In this document: piece after piece, positions 8,371-17,446 of the stretch
Numbering within the stretch: position 1 is the stretch's first letter
How the letters are laid out: the number at the start of each line of letters is the position of its first letter
Assembly: GCA_964606385.1 (NCBI GenBank)
Contig: CAZSFZ010000006.1
Coordinates: 1-64,000, forward strand
DNA length: 64,000 nt
Direction of reading: 5' to 3'
Source: Aquincolibacterium sp964606385
GTDB lineage: Bacteria > Omnitrophota > Omnitrophia > Omnitrophales > Aquincolibacteriaceae
The notes under the pieces: model-generated
Seen by the model: the letters and a program-made list of their open reading frames with translations, nothing else
Told to the model about the DNA's origin: nothing
The model's database searches: none
Made by a program: the position numbers and the translations under genes

Positions 8371-11163
8371 ATGACGGTATCCGTGCCCCAGCCTTTCTCA
8401 GGCGGATCTTCGGATAAGCCCGTCGTTTCTGTCACAAACGTTACTCACCGTTACAAAAAGGTAACGGCCCTCGATAATATTTCCCTCGATATCCCGCCCG
8501 GGCTGATGGTCGGCATTATCGGTCCTGATGGTGTCGGTAAATCCACTTTGATGGCGCTGATCGCAGGATCAAAGACGATCCAAAAGGGAAGCGTGACCGT
8601 TCTGAACGGGGACATGAGAGAGTTCCGTCATCGCCAGAGCGCCTGTCCGAGGATCGCCTACATGCCGCAGGGGCTCGGGAAGAACCTGTATCTTGAGCTC
8701 AGCGTTTACGACAATGTCGATTTCATGGCCCGGCTTTTCGGGTTATCGAGGGCTGAACGTCCGGTGCGTATCAGGCAGCTTCTGGAAGCCACGGGGCTGG
8801 CTCCCTTCGCGAGCCGTCCCGCGGGAAAACTTTCGGGAGGTATGAAACAAAAAGTGGGACTTTGCGGCGCCCTAGTTCACGATCCCGACCTCCTGATCCT
8901 GGATGAGCCGACGACGGGGGTCGATCCGCTTTCACGCCGGCAATTCTGGACGCTCATTGAAGACATTCGGGCCAACCGTCCGGGAATGAGTGTCCTGATC
9001 TCCACCGCCTATATGGATGAAGCGGAAAAATGGGACTGGATCGTGGCGATGGATGCCGGGCGGGTTCTTGCGACGGGAGCTCCCCAAGAGTTGATGAAGC
9101 GGACAGGGACGCATGATCTGGAGAAGTGTTTTATCGGGCTGTTGCCGGAAGAAAAAAGGAAGGGGCATGCGGAGCTTTCCATTCCGCCGCGTCCTGTCGG
9201 GAAGTCCGAAGTGGTCATCGATGCCAAGGGGCTGACCCGCAGCTTCGGAAGTTTTACGGCGGTTGACCACGTGACGCTTTCGATCGAATGCGGCGAGATC
9301 TTCGGTTTTCTGGGCTCCAACGGCTGCGGCAAATCCACCACCATGAAGATGTTGACCGGGCTTTTGCCGCCCACGGAAGGGACGGCCACGCTCTTTGGAA
9401 GTTCCGTGGAAGCAGGCAGCATGGAAGTACGAAAAAACCTCGGTTATATGACGCAGGCATTCTCGCTGTACGGCGAATTGACCGTCCGTCAGAATCTGAT
9501 CCTGGACGCGCTGCTGTATCATATTCCGAAAGAAAAGGCCGACACGCGCATCAAAGAGCTGGTTGAAAAGTTCGGATTGGGTCCTCATCTCGATTTGCTG
9601 GCAGATTCCCTCCCGATGGGATTGAAACAGCGTCTTTCTCTCGCGGTCGCGGTACTTCATGAACCCAAGATCCTGATCCTGGACGAACCCACTTCCGGCG
9701 TCGATCCCGTGGCGCGGGACAGTTTTTGGGAGCTTTTGATCGATCTTTCCCGCAAGCAGGGGGTTACGATCTTTATCACGACGCATTTTATGAACGAAGG
9801 CATGCGCTGTGACCGGATCTCCCTGATGAACTCGGGCAAGGTGCTGGCTTGCGACGCTCCTCAGAAATTGATTGAGACGCGCGGAGCGGCAAACCTGGAA
9901 GACGCGTTCATCGGCTACATGGAAGACGCCATCGCGGATGCCGCGGCGGTCAAAGATAAGAACAAGGTCTCGGGACAAGTGCCGGCGGCCCCTCCACCGG
10001 AGCCTCCCCAAGCATCGCCCGCTCCTTCAGGCTTCCAGCTGAAGTTGGGCCGGATGTTCGCTTATGTCCACAATGAAACCATGCAAATCTTGCGGGATCC
10101 TGTAAGGCTGGTTTTCTCCTTTATCGGGTCGGCGCTTCTCATGCTCGTTTTCGGTTTCGGGATCACCACCGATATTGAACACATCCGCTATGCTTCGTAT
10201 GACCTTGATCAGTCGCCGGAAAGCCGCGCTTATCTCGAGCAATTCGCCGGAACACCGCGTTATTTTACTCGCACGGCCCCGGTGCGTTCCGCTGAAGAAG
10301 GCCTCCACCGGCTGCAGTCGGACGATGTCTCCGTGGTCCTTGAGATCCCGCCTAATTTTGGCCGGAATCTTCGCAGGGGCGACAGCCCTGAGGTTTTGGC
10401 CCAGGTGGATGCCGCGATGACCTTCCGCGGGGAGACGGTTGCTCAGTACGTCCAGGCGGTCAATCAAACGATGCTCCAGAATCCGGCAAGCGGGCTGCGG
10501 GTGGGGCCGATGAAAGATACCGCGACTTTCGAAGAGCGTTACATGTATAACCCCACATTTGAAAGCATCTATTCGATCGTGCCGAGCATTCCGGCTTTGC
10601 TGCTGGTCCTCATCCCGGCGATCCTGATGGCGGTCAGCATTGTGCGCGAGAAAGAGCTGGGCTCGATGATCAATTTCTATGTGACGCCGACGGGGAAACT
10701 GGAATACCTTCTCGGAAAACAGATTCCCTATGTTGCGATCGCGCTGATCAACTTTTTGATCCTGGCCGCCATGGCGCGCTTTATCTTCGGCGTGCCGGTC
10801 AAAGGAAGTTTTTTGATGCTGTTGCTCGCTACCCTGCTTTATGTGACCACGACCACGGGGATCGGCATGCTGATCTCGACTTTTACGAGCAGTCAGGTCG
10901 CGGCCGTTTTTGTCACGGCGATCCTTTCGATCACGCCGACCATTCAATTTTCAGGTTTACTGCAGCCGGTATCGACGCTGATGGGGAAAGCCCGGGTCAT
11001 CGGCTCGATCTGGCCGACCACTTACTACATGCACTCGAGCGTCGGTGCCTATACAAAGGGTCTCGCCCCCGCACTGATGATGCAGGATATCGTTTTTCTG
11101 GCCTGCTGCATCCCGGTCCTTTGGGCCATCAGCATGCTGGGACTCAGAAAGCAGGAGAAGTAA
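8371..11163 (+). CDS. RbbA-type fusion: two ABC ATPases plus ABC-2 permease
   Basis: This 930-aa protein carries ATPase 1 (about 18-250: GPDGVGKST, LSGGMKQK, LILDEPTTGVD) and ATPase 2 (about 285-520: GSNGCGKST, LILDEPTSGVD). The signature loop of ATPase 2 is degenerate (LPMGLKQR). A Pro-rich linker (about 535-550) leads to an ABC-2 permease (about 570-925) with one N-terminal span, a large extracytoplasmic loop and about five C-terminal spans. Architecture and size match E. coli RbbA (YhiH). Despite the ribosome-associated name of that protein, the genomic context here points to export. Confidence 0.9.
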   Translation: MTVSVPQPFSGGSSDKPVVSVTNVTHRYKKVTALDNISLDIPPGLMVGIIGPDGVGKSTLMALIAGSKTIQKGSVTVLNGDMREFRHRQSACPRIAYMPQGLGKNLYLELSVYDNVDFMARLFGLSRAERPVRIRQLLEATGLAPFASRPAGKLSGGMKQKVGLCGALVHDPDLLILDEPTTGVDPLSRRQFWTLIEDIRANRPGMSVLISTAYMDEAEKWDWIVAMDAGRVLATGAPQELMKRTGTHDLEKCFIGLLPEEKRKGHAELSIPPRPVGKSEVVIDAKGLTRSFGSFTAVDHVTLSIECGEIFGFLGSNGCGKSTTMKMLTGLLPPTEGTATLFGSSVEAGSMEVRKNLGYMTQAFSLYGELTVRQNLILDALLYHIPKEKADTRIKELVEKFGLGPHLDLLADSLPMGLKQRLSLAVAVLHEPKILILDEPTSGVDPVARDSFWELLIDLSRKQGVTIFITTHFMNEGMRCDRISLMNSGKVLACDAPQKLIETRGAANLEDAFIGYMEDAIADAAAVKDKNKVSGQVPAAPPPEPPQASPAPSGFQLKLGRMFAYVHNETMQILRDPVRLVFSFIGSALLMLVFGFGITTDIEHIRYASYDLDQSPESRAYLEQFAGTPRYFTRTAPVRSAEEGLHRLQSDDVSVVLEIPPNFGRNLRRGDSPEVLAQVDAAMTFRGETVAQYVQAVNQTMLQNPASGLRVGPMKDTATFEERYMYNPTFESIYSIVPSIPALLLVLIPAILMAVSIVREKELGSMINFYVTPTGKLEYLLGKQIPYVAIALINFLILAAMARFIFGVPVKGSFLMLLLATLLYVTTTTGIGMLISTFTSSQVAAVFVTAILSITPTIQFSGLLQPVSTLMGKARVIGSIWPTTYYMHSSVGAYTKGLAPALMMQDIVFLACCIPVLWAISMLGLRKQEK

Positions 11164-11164
11164 C

Positions 11165-12289
11165 ATGACCTCACTTTTGAATATCTTCTGGCTGGGATTG
11201 AAGGAGATCCGCAGCCTCATCAGCGACAGGGTGATGCTTCTTTTTGTGATCTACGCATTCACGATGGCGGTTTACATCCAGGCGACAGGGACTTCGAATG
11301 AGGTGAACAACGCTTCGATCGCCTTCGTGGATGAGAATAACTCGACGTTGTCAAAAGAGCTGATTAACGCGTTTTATCCGCCGCGGTTCCAGACCCCCCA
11401 AAAGATCAATGCGAACGAGGTGGAAGACGCGATGGATAAGGGGCTATTCATGTTCGTGGTCGCTATTCCGCCCAGGTTCGAAGACGATCTCCGGGCCGGA
11501 CGCAATCCCGAGATCCAGATCAACATCGACGCGACGGCCATGCAGCAGGCCGGGATCGGGACGACCTACATCAAGAACATTATCAATAAACGGATTTCCA
11601 ATTATTTAAAACGCACGGATGAACAGCAGGATGCCCCCGTGCGGTTGATCATCCGGAAACTTTTTAATCCGAACGGGACGGCTTCCTGGTTTTTAAGCGT
11701 CGTGGCCATCATCAACCAGATCACGCTCCTCACCATCGTGCTGACCGGCGCTGCCGTGATCCGCGAACGCGAACACGGGACTCTGGAGCATCTGCTGGTG
11801 ATGCCGCTCACGGCTTTTGAGATCGCCATGGCGAAGGTCTGGGCCAACGGGCTTGTGATCCTTCTCGCCACCGGGATGTCGCTTTTTGGCGTGGTGGAGA
11901 TGGCGCTCAAGGTGCCTTTTGCCGGTTCGCACCTCTTGTGGTTCTTCGGTGTCGTGCTATACCTTTTTTTCGCAACGGCGCTGGGAATCTTCCTCGGAAC
12001 GATCTCCCGTTCGATGGCGCAATTTGCGCTCTTGAATATTTTAGTCGTTCTCGTGCTGATGCTGCTGTCGGGAGGATCGACCCCGGTGGAAAGTCAGCCT
12101 GATTGGCTTCAGCGCATCACGTTTTTTCTGCCTTCAAGGCATTTTGTCAGTTTTTCGCAGGTGATCATTTACCGCGGGGGAGGGCTGAGCGCGGTGTGGC
12201 GTCCCTTCCTGATGGTTACCGTGATTGGTCTCGGATTTTTTGTTTACAGCCTGGGGCTTTTCCGGAAATCGATCGCGGTAACAAAATAA
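11165..12289 (+). CDS. ABC-2 type permease (YhhJ-like)
   Basis: This 374-aa protein has TM1 (about 18-38), a large extracytoplasmic domain (about 40-175) and a cluster of five spans (about 180-372) that includes the ABC-2 motif region REREHGTLEHLLVMP. It starts directly after the stop of the RbbA-type gene, as in the E. coli yhiI-rbbA-yhhJ arrangement. It probably pairs with the permease half of that fusion to form the transmembrane channel. Confidence 0.9.
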   Translation: MTSLLNIFWLGLKEIRSLISDRVMLLFVIYAFTMAVYIQATGTSNEVNNASIAFVDENNSTLSKELINAFYPPRFQTPQKINANEVEDAMDKGLFMFVVAIPPRFEDDLRAGRNPEIQINIDATAMQQAGIGTTYIKNIINKRISNYLKRTDEQQDAPVRLIIRKLFNPNGTASWFLSVVAIINQITLLTIVLTGAAVIREREHGTLEHLLVMPLTAFEIAMAKVWANGLVILLATGMSLFGVVEMALKVPFAGSHLLWFFGVVLYLFFATALGIFLGTISRSMAQFALLNILVVLVLMLLSGGSTPVESQPDWLQRITFFLPSRHFVSFSQVIIYRGGGLSAVWRPFLMVTVIGLGFFVYSLGLFRKSIAVTK

Positions 12290-12332
12290 ACCGGCACAAC
12301 GGTCCCAACACCGATCAATTTTCACGTTGCAC

Positions 12333-12351
12333 CTGCCTGAGCGGTAGGCAG
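12333..12351. repeat. short palindrome flanked by CGTTGC repeats
   Basis: CTGCCT and AGGCAG (6-bp arms) enclose GAGCGGT. CGTTGC lies on both sides (12325-12330, 12353-12358) and recurs once more. It sits in the 121-bp gap between the permease and outer-membrane factor genes and could be a small intergenic repeat or a weak mRNA hairpin. Only one copy is in the window. Confidence 0.4.
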
Positions 12352-12410
12352 ACGTTGCGCGTTGCGCGCAGAACTGCTATTAATAAGGCATAACTCAGAG
12401 GAAAAATCGC

Positions 12411-13811
12411 ATGAAAAAAGCATTTTTATTTTTCTTTCCGGTATTGATCATTTCCGGTTGTGCCATCGGCCCCCGCTACCGCGAACCCGCGCTGGAATTG
12501 CCTCAAAGTTATAGGAGTTATCAGACCGTGACGCAAGGGGAGTCCATGATCAATATGCCTTGGTGGAATGTCTTTGAGGACAAAACACTGCAGGAGTTGA
12601 TCCGTGAGACCTTGGTCAACAACTACGACTTGCGTGCCGCGGCCGCGCGGGTGGATGAAGCCCGCGCCCTGGTCGGCGTGACCCGGGCCCAGATCATGCC
12701 GCAGACGGACCTGACGAGCGGTGTTTCACGGGACCGGAATTCCCAGGCGCTTTATCCGAACCTGGACCGTCTGACATCGACCATGACGGGAGGATTCAGC
12801 ACGGCGTGGGAACTGGACGTTTGGGGAAAGATCCGTCAGTCCATCCGGGCTTCTCAAGCGGAATACCTGGCCACGGAAGATGCGCGCCGGGGCATCATGG
12901 TGACGCTTGTTTCGGATGTAGCCCAAACCTATTTCACGCTCCTGGAACTGGACATGGAGCTTGATATCGCCCAAAAAACCCTTAAAACCCGAAGTGATAA
13001 TCTGGACCTTTTCCAGAAGCGCCAAAAGGGTGGCGTTGCTTCGGGACTTGAGGTAGCGCGTGCTGAGGCGGATTACGACCAAACCGCGGCGAATATTCCC
13101 GACATCGAACGTCAGATCGAGATCCAGGAGAACAGGCTTTCGGCACTGCTTGGCAGGAATCCGGGATCGATCCCGAGAACGGAGACCATGCTGCAGCAAA
13201 AATTCACTCCGGCCCTTCCGGGGACCGGACTTCCTTCCGAAGTATTAAAGCGCCGGCCGGATATCATGGAGGCGGAGCAGCTCCTGAGGGCCGCGAATGC
13301 CCAGGTGGGGGTTTCGGTCGGAGAGTTCATGCCGAGCGTCAATCTGAGCAACTTCGTAGGCGGCGGCGGCGAGCGGCCTTCCCAGATCTTTAACGGCAAA
13401 GGATACACCTGGTCGATCGGCGGGAATGTGAAGGTGCCTCTCTTTAAGGGGGGGAAGAACGTTTATGACTATAAAGCCGCCAAGGCAAAATGGCAACAGT
13501 CCGTGGCTTCCTACAAGCAAACGGTCATTGGCGCGTTCCAGGAAGTGGCCAACGCTTTGGCGGATATTGAAAAATACAAGGTCGTGCGGGCCGAACAGGA
13601 GAAGCAGGTGGCTGCTCTGGCCGAGTCCGTGAAGCTGTCTCTCGCGCGTTATGAGGGCGGACTTTCCAACTACATTGAGGTCCTCGACGCCGACCAGGAT
13701 TATTACACCGCTCAAAATGCTCTCGCGCGGACGCTGGGTTATCAACTTATCGCCTATGTTCAACTGTACCGCGCTCTCGGCGGGGGATGGGAACAGGAAA
13801 AGACGGCTTGA
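12411..13811 (+). CDS. NodT/OprM-family outer-membrane efflux lipoprotein
   Basis: This 466-aa protein has a lipoprotein signal peptide with lipobox ISGC (Cys17) and a mature start CAIGPRY typical of the NodT/OprM group. Two tandem TolC-like repeats of long helices follow (about 60-260 and 265-455), with the characteristic RRPDIMEAEQLLRAAN segment. It would form the trimeric outer-membrane channel of the ABC exporter encoded just upstream. An RBS (AGAGGA) lies shortly before the ATG. Confidence 0.92.
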   Translation: MKKAFLFFFPVLIISGCAIGPRYREPALELPQSYRSYQTVTQGESMINMPWWNVFEDKTLQELIRETLVNNYDLRAAAARVDEARALVGVTRAQIMPQTDLTSGVSRDRNSQALYPNLDRLTSTMTGGFSTAWELDVWGKIRQSIRASQAEYLATEDARRGIMVTLVSDVAQTYFTLLELDMELDIAQKTLKTRSDNLDLFQKRQKGGVASGLEVARAEADYDQTAANIPDIERQIEIQENRLSALLGRNPGSIPRTETMLQQKFTPALPGTGLPSEVLKRRPDIMEAEQLLRAANAQVGVSVGEFMPSVNLSNFVGGGGERPSQIFNGKGYTWSIGGNVKVPLFKGGKNVYDYKAAKAKWQQSVASYKQTVIGAFQEVANALADIEKYKVVRAEQEKQVAALAESVKLSLARYEGGLSNYIEVLDADQDYYTAQNALARTLGYQLIAYVQLYRALGGGWEQEKTA

Positions 13812-13831
13812 TCGCTTCGAAGGAGGGATTT

Positions 13832-14410
13832 ATGAAGAACATCCGATGGAGTTTGCTGGTCCTCACCATGGTTTTTGCGGGATGCGCGACGGCGGAGATC
13901 CATACCGATTACGATTACAAAGCCGATTTTTCCGGGCTTAAGACATTCGCATGGGTCCCGGACATGAAGCAGGAATCCACCGATCCCCGCATCGATAATG
14001 AAGTGACGGATGCCCGGATCCAGGGCGCCGTGGAAGAAGCCCTGATCGCGAAGGGTTTTCAAAAAGTCGAAGCGGACCAAGCCGATTTCTGGGTGGCCTA
14101 CCAGGCCGCGATCGAAGAAAAACTCGACGCGCGCGATACGAATTTTCCCTACACGACCCCGCGTACCCGGGATATTTCAAGCGGGAATTTCGCGCAGGAC
14201 CTGACCTGGGCCTATGGCGGCACCAAGACCATCCTGAGTTATTATGAAGAAGGGACACTGATCCTCGATGTCGTGGGCCCCAAGGATAAAAAATTGATGT
14301 GGCGCGGCACGGCCAAGGCGACGCTGGACGGGGGGAAATATTCGGCCAAAAAAGAGGCCCGCCTGAAAGAGGGCGTTCGGAACATACTGGCCACTTTCCC
14401 TCCTAAATAA
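13832..14410 (+). CDS. DUF4136 lipoprotein
   Basis: ATG 13832 is chosen because AGGAGGG ends five bases upstream. The 192-aa product has a lipobox (FAGC, Cys18) and the DUF4136 pattern: YDYKADFSGLKTFAW near the start, a DARIQGAVEEALIAKGF helix and a C-terminal KKEARLKEGVRNILATFPP segment. Family members are small envelope lipoproteins of unknown function. It starts just after the efflux channel gene and is probably co-transcribed. Confidence 0.88.
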   Translation: MKNIRWSLLVLTMVFAGCATAEIHTDYDYKADFSGLKTFAWVPDMKQESTDPRIDNEVTDARIQGAVEEALIAKGFQKVEADQADFWVAYQAAIEEKLDARDTNFPYTTPRTRDISSGNFAQDLTWAYGGTKTILSYYEEGTLILDVVGPKDKKLMWRGTAKATLDGGKYSAKKEARLKEGVRNILATFPPK

Positions 14411-14436
14411 AAACAAAAGCCTTCCAAAGAGGTCCC

Positions 14437-15834
14437 ATGAGAGGCAAAGCTTTTTTCTACAGTTTCAAGACCAAGGTGACCCTGGTCCTGATCCTCGGGA
14501 TGGTCTTCGTGACGGGGCTCAACAATTATTTCGTCTACCACTTCAACCTCACCTCGCATTTTGAACAGCTCCGTCATTCCCTGAAGATCATCGCCCAAAT
14601 GGCGGCATTGGCCGTGGATGCCGAGAAACTTCAGGATATCCCCAAGACCTGGGATGGGGTCCGGAGTCCCGCTTATCGGGAAGTGGCAGCGACACTTCAA
14701 AAAGTCCTCGAAATGAACAAGCCGCTTCAGTACATCTACATTCTTGAACGGACCAAGATCCCGGAAAAACTGCGTTTTCTGGTGGACGTCGAAGTGCCGC
14801 CGGCACCGGGGCACCGGAGAAAAACTTCCGCGCGTCCGGGAGATCTCTATGATGCCAGCCGATTTCCGGAAATGATGGAAGGCTTCACTGCGCCTTCGGC
14901 CGACCGGAAATTGCAGGGAGACGCCTGGGGAGTGACACTTTCCGGATATGCCCCGGTCACGGACAAAAACGGGAAAGTAATCGCGATCGTGGGAGTAGAC
15001 ATCCTGGCGGATGATGTTCAGGGGATGCAGCGGGAGATCGGGCGGCGCATGCTGGTGGCGCTCTGCCTGGGGGTTCTCTTCTGCTGCGCGCTCGGCATCC
15101 TGATCGCCGGGAGCGTTTCAAATCCCGTGCACAAGATCGCGGAAGGGACGCGGCAGCTGGCCGCGGATCATCTGGATTACCGCGTCGAGGTGCGTTCCCG
15201 CGACGAACTCGGTGATCTTGCCGATTCGTTCAACAAAATGGCCGAGAATCTTTCCCGCTCCCGGCAACAGTTGCAGGATTATTTCTTCAAGGTTACGCAA
15301 TCCCTGGTGCGGGCCCTGGAGGCCAAGGATTCCTATACGCAGGGCCACTCCGAACGCGTGGCGAACCTGGCGCGGAAAACGGCGCTGGAGCTCGGAATCA
15401 GCCCGGAAAAGGCGGAAATGATCTGGTGCGTCGCGGAACTCCATGACATCGGAAAGCTCCTGATCTGCGATACGGTCCTGAACAAGAAAGAAAGACTGAC
15501 GCCGGGCGAGTGGGAAACACTGAAGGAACATCCGGTGACGGGTGAGAAGATCCTCGCGTCCGTGCTGGACGAGGAATTGCTGCGTGTGATCCGGTCGCAT
15601 CACGAGCGCGTGGATGGCAAGGGGTATCCGGACGGGCTCAAGGGTGATGAAATCGACCTGCCCTCTCAGATCGTTTCCATCTCGGACGCCTATGACGCGA
15701 TGACCTCGGTCCGTTCCTACCGTAAGCCGTTGCCGCCGCAGGAAGCCGCCCGCGAAATCGAGCGCGCGAGCGGCACTCAGTTCCGCCCCGAGGTCGTTAA
15801 AGCTTTTCTGAAAGTGATCGGAAAGGCTTCCTGA
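14437..15834 (+). CDS. membrane sensor with HAMP and HD-GYP domain
   Basis: This 465-aa protein has TM1 (about 12-32), an extracytoplasmic sensor (about 33-200), TM2 (about 205-228), HAMP (about 228-282) and an HD-GYP domain (about 290-465). The catalytic motifs are intact: HD (ELHDIGK), HH (RSHHERVDG), GYP and SDAYDAM. HD-GYP enzymes hydrolyse cyclic di-GMP, so this is probably a ligand-regulated phosphodiesterase. Its sensor resembles that of the SpoIIE-type protein at 5641 (both contain GTxV/GVTLSGYAP-like and GVDI segments). Confidence 0.9.
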   Translation: MRGKAFFYSFKTKVTLVLILGMVFVTGLNNYFVYHFNLTSHFEQLRHSLKIIAQMAALAVDAEKLQDIPKTWDGVRSPAYREVAATLQKVLEMNKPLQYIYILERTKIPEKLRFLVDVEVPPAPGHRRKTSARPGDLYDASRFPEMMEGFTAPSADRKLQGDAWGVTLSGYAPVTDKNGKVIAIVGVDILADDVQGMQREIGRRMLVALCLGVLFCCALGILIAGSVSNPVHKIAEGTRQLAADHLDYRVEVRSRDELGDLADSFNKMAENLSRSRQQLQDYFFKVTQSLVRALEAKDSYTQGHSERVANLARKTALELGISPEKAEMIWCVAELHDIGKLLICDTVLNKKERLTPGEWETLKEHPVTGEKILASVLDEELLRVIRSHHERVDGKGYPDGLKGDEIDLPSQIVSISDAYDAMTSVRSYRKPLPPQEAAREIERASGTQFRPEVVKAFLKVIGKAS

Positions 15835-15851
15835 GGGGACAAACCGCTTCC

Positions 15852-16952
15852 GTGAAAAAAACAGTTTTCTTCCTCATGCTTTGCCTGTGGATCATTCCGC
15901 ATGCGCCCGGCAGATGCGCGGCGCCGGGTTCGCGGGGGCTTTTTGTCTCATTGATCCAGAACCCTCCGGTGCTCGCAAGCCGCGAAGCGATGACCGATCT
16001 TGTCGCTTTCTCGAAGAGGTCCGGGATCAGGCTCCTGTTTGTCCAGATCTACCGCGCGAATCACGCGTGGTTTTCCTCAGAGGTCGGGGATATCCGGGCG
16101 TATCAGGCGGCGGTCCAGAAATTGGGGGAGGATCCTTTCGCGTTTCTGATCCGTGAGGCGCATCGTGCCGGGATCGAGGTCCACGCGTGGCTCAACGTGT
16201 TGAGCCTGAACGAGAATGAAGAGGCGCCGCTCCTCAAAAAGTACGGGCCGGAGATCCTGACAAGGAATCTAGAGGAGAAAAACACACTCGCCGATTACAA
16301 GATCGACAGCCAGTATTTCCTGGAGCCGGGGGACCCCAGGGTCCGGCAGGAGCTCGTGAAAATAACGGGGGAGATCGTCCGTGCTTATCCCGTGCTCGAC
16401 GGCATTCAGTTCGATTATATCCGTTATCCCGACAGCCATCCGCGATACGGTTATACCCGGATCAATATGGAGCGTTTCAAGCAGGCAACCGGCGCTCAGA
16501 CGATCCAAGAAGGAAGCAAGGTCTGGAACGATTGGAAGCGGGAGCAGGTGACCGAACTTCTCGGGCTTTTGGCCGCGGAAGCGCGTTCGGCCAATCCCAA
16601 GATCAGCGTTTCCGCGACGGGCTGCATGTCTTACACCCGCGCGCTTCATGAGGCTTTTCAGGATTGGCCGCTTTGGGTCAACACGGGGCTGGTAGACTTT
16701 GTGACGGTCATGAATTATTCCGCGGATCCGGTCGAGTACGAGCAATGGAACGCCGTGGCCCTGAGCAAGGTCACCGCACAGGAAAGATTATATATGGGAG
16801 TACCGGCTTACAAGCTTGTCCGCACGCCCGGGATCTTTGAACAAGAATGGAGATCCTGCGAGGGATCAGGGGCAGCACTTTGCGCTGTTTTTCATTATGG
16901 GGGTTTACTTGAAAACAAGGCCCTCGAAAAACCTCTGCTCGCCGGAGGGTAG
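15852..16952 (+). CDS. secreted GHL10-type glycosyl hydrolase-like protein
   Basis: This 366-aa protein has a signal peptide (about 1-24). The TIM-barrel pattern is that of the GHL10 (YngK-like) family: LLFVQIY.., IEVHAWLNVL, GIQFDYIRYPDSH, KISVSATG, DFVTVMNYSAD and a final FHYGGL strand. The DGIQFDYIRYP segment is the family hallmark. The substrate is unknown; relatives are suspected to act on cell-wall or exopolysaccharide glycans. Residues about 334-342 look unnatural for the family, and the +1 frame there reads MEILRGIRG, so a pair of compensating frameshifts or an assembly error is possible. Confidence 0.8.
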   Translation: MKKTVFFLMLCLWIIPHAPGRCAAPGSRGLFVSLIQNPPVLASREAMTDLVAFSKRSGIRLLFVQIYRANHAWFSSEVGDIRAYQAAVQKLGEDPFAFLIREAHRAGIEVHAWLNVLSLNENEEAPLLKKYGPEILTRNLEEKNTLADYKIDSQYFLEPGDPRVRQELVKITGEIVRAYPVLDGIQFDYIRYPDSHPRYGYTRINMERFKQATGAQTIQEGSKVWNDWKREQVTELLGLLAAEARSANPKISVSATGCMSYTRALHEAFQDWPLWVNTGLVDFVTVMNYSADPVEYEQWNAVALSKVTAQERLYMGVPAYKLVRTPGIFEQEWRSCEGSGAALCAVFHYGGLLENKALEKPLLAGG

Positions 16953-16973
16953 CGGCCACAAAAGGAGATCCAA

Positions 16974-17438
16974 ATGGAACGGACGGAGATGGCGAAAAAG
17001 CTTTTTGCTCAGGCCCAGAAAATGACGTTTGGGATGTCCCTGGCGGTCGTGGCGTATGGCGCGATCGCTTATTACCTGATCCATCTCGGGAAAGCGGGGC
17101 CCGCGGTCCTGAACCCACAGACGTACACGTTCGCTAAATACGGAGCCCTCGCGGCCTCGGCCGCGGGGATCTTCGCGATGTGGCAGGTGGGACTGAGGAT
17201 GGCCGGCATGGCCGCCTCTTCCGCTTCTCCGGCGGACCGTCCCGTACAGAAAATGTTCGTCAAGACGGTGATCCTTTGCGCCGCGGCGGAAGTGCCCGTG
17301 CTGTTGGGTCTCTTACTGGTATTTTTTGGAAGGCAGCCGAATGATTATATTCCTTTCGCGGCGCTCTCGTTGGCGGGTTTTATTCTCGCGTTCCCCAAAA
17401 AACAACAATGGGTGAACTGGCTCGGAACGGATTTTTAA
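16974..17438 (+). CDS. four-span membrane protein of unknown function
   Basis: This 154-aa protein has four predicted hydrophobic helices (about 20-37, 53-78, 97-117, 124-140) and a GGAG ribosome-binding site before the ATG. The pattern loosely resembles ATP-synthase c-like or DUF-type small transporters, but no diagnostic motif was seen, so no function is given. It is convergent with the kinase-like gene downstream, with 8 bp between stops. Confidence 0.7.
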   Translation: MERTEMAKKLFAQAQKMTFGMSLAVVAYGAIAYYLIHLGKAGPAVLNPQTYTFAKYGALAASAAGIFAMWQVGLRMAGMAASSASPADRPVQKMFVKTVILCAAAEVPVLLGLLLVFFGRQPNDYIPFAALSLAGFILAFPKKQQWVNWLGTDF

Positions 17439-17446
17439 ATCCGGGA

